From assembly GCA_902492275.1 (NCBI GenBank), contig CABUKW010000118.1:1-9796 (forward strand): a DNA stretch of 9,796 nucleotides. Direction: 5' to 3'. Below the pieces are notes generated by a model, which saw only the letters and a program-made list of their open reading frames with translations, was not told the DNA's origin and searched no databases. Shown one piece after another: positions 6,040-9,796 of this stretch. This DNA comes from an uncultured Peptococcaceae bacterium (GTDB lineage Bacteria; Bacillota; Peptococcia; Peptococcales; Peptococcaceae). The position numbers were made by a program, and so were the translations under genes. Positions within the stretch are counted from its first letter, which is position 1; each line of letters starts with the position of its first letter.

Positions 6040-7513
6040 AGTACACATCGTTATCGCCGGTGTGGAAAAAATTGTGCGTAATTTTGCCGAAGGGCTTACC
6101 GTTGTGCGCAGCGCCTCCACCTATGGCTGCGGTCAGGATATTGGTACTTATGTTTCTGTTATTGATGGCGTCAGCCATTTTTCTAACCCTGCCATGGACT
6201 TCTTGCAAAGCGCACAGGGGCCAGAGGAATCCATTGATGCCGGCTATCAATCTGTGCTATATTGTTTGAACTGCGGCGGCTGCTTAAATACCTGCCCTGT
6301 GTTCAGTGCCATCGGCGACCAGTTTGGCTACAAATATCTCGGCGGCCGCGGTACAGTATTCACCGCCTTTCATACTACAGATAAAGAAAAGCTGGAAGAA
6401 GCAGGGCTTTCTCTCTGCATTGGCTGTCAGCGCTGCTTAGAAGCCTGTCCGCTGCAAATGCCGGTGCCGCAGATGATTCTCAAATTGCGAGAAGAAAAAG
6501 CACAAACCGACGGTAACGGGCTGGTAAAAGACACTGTATTTCACATGTTAGGGGCTAATACGTTATCACCGTTGACAAAAATCGGCCGTCATGTTCAGGG
6601 CGCTGCCTTGAAAGAACAGCCTAGCCACGACGCTTTGCTGCGGTTTGATGTATCGAAACTGGGCATTGCCGGTGCCCCAAAAGACCGTCTATTGCCCATG
6701 TTTTCCAAGCAATCCTTCCCCGAACTGATTGCCAAAAAATCACCGCTAAAGCGGCCTAAAGGAAAAGTAGCATTATTTGCCGGTTGCATGGTCAACTATG
6801 CTTACCCGCAATTGGGACTAGACTGCTATGATATTTTCATGGCAAATCAAATCCAGATGATTACCTTTAAAGGCGAAGCTTGCTGCGGTTTACCAGCCAT
6901 TATGAGCGGCGATACTAAAGAAGCCACTAAAATGGCTAAAAAAAATATCCGCTTGTTCAGCAAAGAAGAATATGACTATCTTATTTTTGTCTGTCCGTCC
7001 TGCGCTACCACAATAAAAGAAGAATGGGGAAACTTACTGGCCGACTGTAATGACGCGCGACTAATGGCTCAATATCAAAAACTGCAAAGCAAAGTCATAG
7101 ATTTAAGCGACTATCTGGTCAATGTGCTGCATGTGCAGCCACCAAAGCTGTCGGAAGCTGTTTCAGTAACTTGGCATGATCCCTGCCATTTGGTGCGGGG
7201 CTTGCATATTTCTGCAGAACCAAGAACATTATTGCAGCAAATTGGCGCCGATTTACAGGAAATGCAGGAGCCAAACGCCTGTTGCGGATTTGGCGGCAGC
7301 TTCAGTCTGTTCCATTATGACGTTTCTCGCAGTGTGAATGATGAAAAAATTCAGGATATTGAAAAAACCAACGCCCAATATGTGGCTACCGGCTGCCCCG
7401 GCTGCTTGATGCATTTAAAAGATGGATTACATCATCACAACAGTCAGCAGCAAGCCATCCATATTGTCAGTCTCTTGGCTAAAGCATACCGTCAGGGAGG
7501 ATCTGCCCAATGA
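6008..7513 (+). CDS. C-terminal fragment of the LdhH-type protein (two [4Fe-4S] and two CCG domains)
   Basis: From the ATG at 6008 this frame gives 501 residues; the first five are out of frame with the family and homology begins at VTSIPK (6-11). Ferredoxin-type ligands are Cys86/89/92/96 and Cys137/140/143/147, each in a CxxCxxCxxxCP pattern. The first CCG domain has Cys260, CCG at 292-294 and Cys329/332. The second has Cys393, CCG at 425-427 and Cys463/466. The CCG domains are of the LutA/GlcF/HdrD kind. No Shine-Dalgarno sequence precedes 6008, and the overlap with the upstream frame is 32 bases. Separate translation would therefore depend on weak coupling at best. It ends in TGA at 7511-7513. 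Confidence 0.6.
   Translation: MKAICVTSIPKVHIVIAGVEKIVRNFAEGLTVVRSASTYGCGQDIGTYVSVIDGVSHFSNPAMDFLQSAQGPEESIDAGYQSVLYCLNCGGCLNTCPVFSAIGDQFGYKYLGGRGTVFTAFHTTDKEKLEEAGLSLCIGCQRCLEACPLQMPVPQMILKLREEKAQTDGNGLVKDTVFHMLGANTLSPLTKIGRHVQGAALKEQPSHDALLRFDVSKLGIAGAPKDRLLPMFSKQSFPELIAKKSPLKRPKGKVALFAGCMVNYAYPQLGLDCYDIFMANQIQMITFKGEACCGLPAIMSGDTKEATKMAKKNIRLFSKEEYDYLIFVCPSCATTIKEEWGNLLADCNDARLMAQYQKLQSKVIDLSDYLVNVLHVQPPKLSEAVSVTWHDPCHLVRGLHISAEPRTLLQQIGADLQEMQEPNACCGFGGSFSLFHYDVSRSVNDEKIQDIEKTNAQYVATGCPGCLMHLKDGLHHHNSQQQAIHIVSLLAKAYRQGGSAQ
7495..7500 (+). promoter_or_regulatory. Ribosome binding site of the LUD-domain partner gene
   Basis: GGGAGG lies 9 bases before the ATG at 7510, inside the end of the preceding reading frame. 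With the ATGA start/stop overlap it points to translational coupling of the two lactate dehydrogenase subunits. Confidence 0.6.
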
Positions 7514-8508
7514 ATACTTATGAACCACAAACTATCCGTCAGCAATGTATCCAACAACACCAGCAGCTTTTAAAGCAGGCCATCGCTACACTAACCGCCA
7601 AAGGCTGCGTAATACATCAGGCTAAAGATGCCGCAGAAGCAGCGGCTATTCTCACTCAATTATGCATGGCTGAGCACAAAACTATGTGTACTTTCGCACC
7701 AGAGTTAACAGAAATTCAGTTACAGCAAATTCTGCCCCAAACGATGCAGACCGATTTGGAAGCTATTGTGGCACAACAGTTACAGCAAGCTTATCTCAAT
7801 CCACGCCGCGCACCGCTAGATAATGCTACACAGGAGCAGATTACAGAAATCTTACAGCAATATTTGGCTGCCGATGAACCCGTCGCAGCCACTCAACTCA
7901 TGGCTGCTATCAGCAAAAAAATTAAGGTAGTCGCCGACCAATCTGATTGGGGGATTACTGGCGCCGATGGGATTGCTGCTGACACCGGCACCATCATTCT
8001 GGCAGAAGACCAGGGCAACGGCCGTATCGTATCCAATATTCCTACCTGCCATATTGCCGTCATCGGACTGGAAAAAATCTATCCTTCTAACGATACTGTT
8101 CTGGAAACTATTCATGCTGTTTGGAAAAATGGCGGTCGACAGGAAGCTCCCGTTTATTATTCCTATATCACCGGTCCCAGCCGTACCGGTGATATTGAAG
8201 GCATGATGGTCTGCGGCATGCATGGTCCACAGCAGGTACATGTCATTTTATTGGACAATGGCCGCAGCCAGCTCCTATCACAGGGCGACGGTCAGCTATT
8301 GAAATGTATCGAATGTGGCAAATGCACTTCTGCTCTGCAAAAACTGACACAAGGACAGGAATCCATCCCTGCCCCACTCACCTGTAAATCCTTGGCATTG
8401 GCCCATTTACAAAGGCCTTACCACATTGCCGAGGAACAATGGCGGGAAGCAGCATTTCAATGTCCTGTCGGCCTCAGTACAGACGATTTGAAAAAAGCTA
8501 TAAAATAG
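7510..8508 (+). CDS. LUD-domain lactate dehydrogenase partner (LutC-like) with extra C-terminal cysteine motif
   Basis: This 332-residue protein is the second subunit of the lactate-oxidation operon. Its LUD domain is complete: ITGADGIAADTGTIILAEDQ (149-168), GNGRIVSNIP (169-178), HIAVIGLEKI (181-190), GPSRTGDIE (222-230) and HGPQQVHVILLDNGR (238-252). Ordinary LutC ends soon after this point at roughly 240 residues. Here about 80 residues follow, starting with CxxCxxC (Cys266, Cys269, Cys272). The usual fourth ligand (CP) is missing: position 276 is Leu. A later Cys318-Pro319 in QCPVGLS, or Cys292, could complete a [4Fe-4S] cluster. The N-terminal 130 residues are Gln- and Ala-rich and helical, with no membrane segment. 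Start and upstream stop overlap in ATGA. In two-subunit lactate dehydrogenases the small subunit pairs with the LutB-LutA fusion, which fits here; the exact role of the tail is unknown. Confidence 0.85.
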   Translation: MNTYEPQTIRQQCIQQHQQLLKQAIATLTAKGCVIHQAKDAAEAAAILTQLCMAEHKTMCTFAPELTEIQLQQILPQTMQTDLEAIVAQQLQQAYLNPRRAPLDNATQEQITEILQQYLAADEPVAATQLMAAISKKIKVVADQSDWGITGADGIAADTGTIILAEDQGNGRIVSNIPTCHIAVIGLEKIYPSNDTVLETIHAVWKNGGRQEAPVYYSYITGPSRTGDIEGMMVCGMHGPQQVHVILLDNGRSQLLSQGDGQLLKCIECGKCTSALQKLTQGQESIPAPLTCKSLALAHLQRPYHIAEEQWREAAFQCPVGLSTDDLKKAIK

Positions 8509-8513
8509 AAAAG

Positions 8514-8559
8514 AAGCCATCATCTACTAAAAACTTTCTCCAGTAGATGATGGCTTTTT
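8514..8559 (+). terminator. Strong terminator of the lactate operon (possibly bidirectional)
   Basis: AAGCCATCATCTACT (8514-8528) and AGTAGATGATGGCTT (8542-8556) are perfect 15-bp complements around a 13-base loop, with a T run at 8555-8559. It starts 5 bases after the stop codon. The other strand is also T-rich after the stem, so it may stop transcripts from the ribonuclease H side as well. Confidence 0.9.
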
Positions 8560-8633
8560 CTTATTCGTGTGTTTAATCACTGTTTTCTTTAAAACGATTC
8601 AAATAATCCTTTTGTAACAATATGTCATAGAGC

Positions 8634-8667
8634 AAAAATATCTTGATTCCGCTGTTCAGGCAATCAA
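8634..8667 (-). terminator. Weak candidate terminator of the ribonuclease H gene
   Basis: On the minus strand TTGATT (8667-8662) pairs with AATCAA (8648-8643) around a 13-base loop, followed after four bases by five T (8638-8634). The stem is short and AT-rich. It lies about 30 bases after the ribonuclease H stop. The rest of the spacer from 8560 to 8698 shows nothing else. Confidence 0.3.
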
Positions 8668-8698
8668 AATTTTAGTGTACTTTTCAAAAACCTAACAA

Positions 8699-9316
8699 CT
8701 ATTTTATTCCCAACGCACTTTTCGCCAGTTTATCGGCTAATTCATTATAGGTATCGCCGGAATGACCTTTTACCTTATGAAAATGAATGACCAGACCTTT
8801 CTGCAATGCTTGTTGATAATACTGCCGATATTGTTGGGTGCCCGGTTTTTTTGCCTGCCACTGTCCGGTACACCAACGGGCGATGCCTTCATAATCATGA
8901 TAAATATGCAGCACCCGAGCGCCTTGCTCCAATGCAAAAGACATGGCCTTTTCCGCTCCACGGATTTCACCGGCCACATTGCGCATTTCCGCCAACTGCG
9001 TATCATCGTCGCTGCCCGCAAATTGATACTGTTTCCCAGCATAAAAAATGACAGCACCAAAAGCAAACTTTCTTTGTTCCAGATGAAAACTGCCGTCCAC
9101 ATACGCTACCATTTCTCCATCTGCAGGTTGTTTTGCCGCCTTTTGCGGAAGTTTTTCTTCCGACGCGCCCCACAGATATTGCTGCGCCTCCTGCAAAGAT
9201 GTAAAGCTTTTATAGACAGCGCCCGAATAGCCCTGAACTTGAGCTTTGCAATCTTCCCAACTAGTAAACAAACCAGTCTGCCGCCCTTTTTGAACTGCAT
9301 AATATTTCTGCGCCAT
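8699..9316 (-). CDS. Ribonuclease H (type I) with N-terminal RNA:DNA-hybrid-binding domain
   Basis: The 205-residue protein cleaves the RNA strand of RNA:DNA hybrids, acting in R-loop and primer removal. The N-terminal segment (about 3-48; KYYAVQKGRQTGLFTSW at 4-20) is the caulimovirus-viroplasmin-type hybrid-binding domain seen in eukaryotic RNase H1 and many Bacillota. A linker of about 20 residues follows. The catalytic domain (about 68-205) has the DEDD set: Asp74 in YVDGS, Glu117 in AGEIRGAE, Asp141 in YHDYEG and Asp195 in NELADKLA, with His185 in KGHSGD. The start was set at the ATG at 9316 because AAGGAGGTG lies just upstream; a longer frame from TTG 9349 has no such signal. It follows the flavoprotein gene by 65 bases on the same strand and may be co-transcribed with it. 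Confidence 0.93.
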   Translation of the reverse strand: MAQKYYAVQKGRQTGLFTSWEDCKAQVQGYSGAVYKSFTSLQEAQQYLWGASEEKLPQKAAKQPADGEMVAYVDGSFHLEQRKFAFGAVIFYAGKQYQFAGSDDDTQLAEMRNVAGEIRGAEKAMSFALEQGARVLHIYHDYEGIARWCTGQWQAKKPGTQQYRQYYQQALQKGLVIHFHKVKGHSGDTYNELADKLAKSALGIK

Positions 9317-9320
9317 ACCG

Positions 9321-9329
9321 CACCTCCTT
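9321..9329 (-). promoter_or_regulatory. Ribosome binding site fixing the ribonuclease H start
   Basis: AAGGAGGTG on the minus strand (9329-9321) leaves 4 bases before the ATG at 9316, so the GGAGG core is 6 bases from the start. It rules out the longer TTG-initiated frame at 9349. Confidence 0.75.
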
Positions 9330-9381
9330 CTGCCGCTTGCTCCTATCAAATTTATCTACAAATATACAAAACAAAAAAACG

Positions 9382-9796
9382 CTACGATAAAGATTTTCCC
9401 AACTCATACACGCTTGACAATAGCGGTGAAGTCTGCATACTATCCCGTGCTGCCATACCTGGAATGGTGATAATACCCAAATTCTTCCAATGTAAATAAG
9501 CAGTTGTCGCTTTGTACTGGGCAATGGCTGCATCATACACCCCATCAGCGCCTGAATCCAGCAGCAAAATCGTTTTATGGAAATGAAAGCCCACTTTGCC
9601 ACGGGCATACATCCGGTCAATCACTGCTTTCAATTGGGCTGTAATGTCAAACCAGTAAATGGGCGACGCAAATACCACCAAATCGGTTTGGTCCAGCTGC
9701 GCCAAAATTTCTCCCATGTCATCTTGCTGTACACAAGTTCCGCCGTTGGTAAAACATACGCCACAACCCAAACAGCCATGAACATGTTTCTGCCCC
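9382..9796 (-). CDS. Flavodoxin-fold NAD(P)H-dependent reductase, iron-sulfur-flavoprotein-like (partial, N-terminus outside window)
   Basis: The frame is open to the right edge, so the start lies beyond 9796; about 137 C-terminal residues are visible. Near the edge is the compact cysteine motif CLGCGVCFTNGGTC (CxxCxxCx6C), followed by QQDDM. This is the pattern of iron-sulfur flavoproteins and related FMN reductases. SPIYWFDITAQLKAVIDR is the typical flavin-binding and dimer segment of this family. The chain then runs through a strand HKTILLLDSGAD and ends at TAG 9382. The protein is cytoplasmic and would bind FMN; the cysteine cluster may hold a [4Fe-4S] cluster or be a structural remnant. 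The electron donor and acceptor cannot be told. An apparent start at TTG 9771 is internal to the family motif and is not the real start. Confidence 0.8.
   Translation of the reverse strand, partial: GQKHVHGCLGCGVCFTNGGTCVQQDDMGEILAQLDQTDLVVFASPIYWFDITAQLKAVIDRMYARGKVGFHFHKTILLLDSGADGVYDAAIAQYKATTAYLHWKNLGIITIPGMAARDSMQTSPLLSSVYELGKSLS

Larger units (their letters stand above)
5374..7513 (+). pseudogene. ldhH: Frameshifted large subunit of L-lactate dehydrogenase (LutB-LutA fusion, LdhH type)
   Basis: Together the two halves encode one protein of the fused LutB-LutA kind: a LUD domain, two [4Fe-4S] ferredoxin motifs and two CCG cysteine-rich domains. Such proteins oxidise L-lactate to pyruvate and pass electrons towards the quinone pool or other carriers. 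The frame breaks near 6023-6028. The upstream frame stops at 6037-6039 and the homologous sequence resumes at +1. The paralogous LUD domain in the next gene has four residues between GN and SNIP. Here the same spacing is met if five bases are restored, which fits loss of one copy of a GTTAC tandem repeat and predicts about 714 residues. GGAGG (5362-5366) lies 7 bases before the ATG, and the stop overlaps the next start by 4 bases. Everything except the break looks under selection. A sequencing error or a very recent mutation are both possible, so the real gene may be intact. Confidence 0.8.

Noticed and set aside
9317..9349. An 11-residue N-terminal extension of ribonuclease H from a TTG at 9349
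   Set aside because: AAGGAGGTG at 9329-9321 serves the ATG at 9316, and the hybrid-binding domain begins right after that ATG.
8762..9499. A 245-codon plus-strand open frame
   Set aside because: It lies antisense to ribonuclease H and the flavoprotein, both with clear catalytic or cofactor motifs; its own translation is low-complexity with no domain and no ribosome binding site.

Overview
The window looks like an ordinary chromosomal stretch from a fermentative, anaerobic Bacillota-type bacterium. Nearly every start has a strong GGAGG-type ribosome binding site, promoters have -10 boxes close to consensus, and hairpin-plus-T-run terminators are clear. A quinone-type L-lactate dehydrogenase locus beside pyruvate carboxylase fits lactate- or pyruvate-fermenting groups such as the Negativicutes. 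That placement is inference from gene content; no rRNA or other marker is present.

Layout. Positions 1-31 (minus) hold the first codons of a gene leaving the window, with its own promoter and ribosome binding site. Next come a minus-strand alpha/beta hydrolase (192-893) and a very large minus-strand pyruvate carboxylase gene (1123-4554), each with its own terminator. A 313-base divergent control region (4555-4867) follows. It holds the pyc start signals, a promoter for the next gene and an unexplained long inverted repeat. A small plus-strand three-helix membrane protein (4868-5182) ends in its own terminator. The lactate-oxidation operon (5374-8508, plus) has a large subunit, which is frameshifted, followed by a LUD-domain partner overlapping it by 4 bases. 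A strong 15-bp hairpin terminator at 8514-8559 closes the operon. The right end is minus-strand: a ribonuclease H with an N-terminal hybrid-binding domain (8699-9316) and the C-terminal part of an iron-sulfur-flavoprotein-like reductase running off the edge (9382 to 9796).

How the genes may work together. The lut/ldh-type proteins would oxidise lactate to pyruvate through Fe-S clusters. Pyruvate carboxylase would convert pyruvate to oxaloacetate, the entry to the reductive succinate/propionate branch. This link is inferred from family knowledge and proximity; the two loci are divergent, not one operon. The most notable lesion is a frameshift near 6023-6028 that splits the large lactate dehydrogenase subunit. 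Alignment of its LUD domain with that of its neighbour suggests loss of exactly five bases (one copy of a GTTAC repeat), or else a sequencing or assembly error. I found no CRISPR array, tRNA, rRNA, insertion sequence or clearly novel system.
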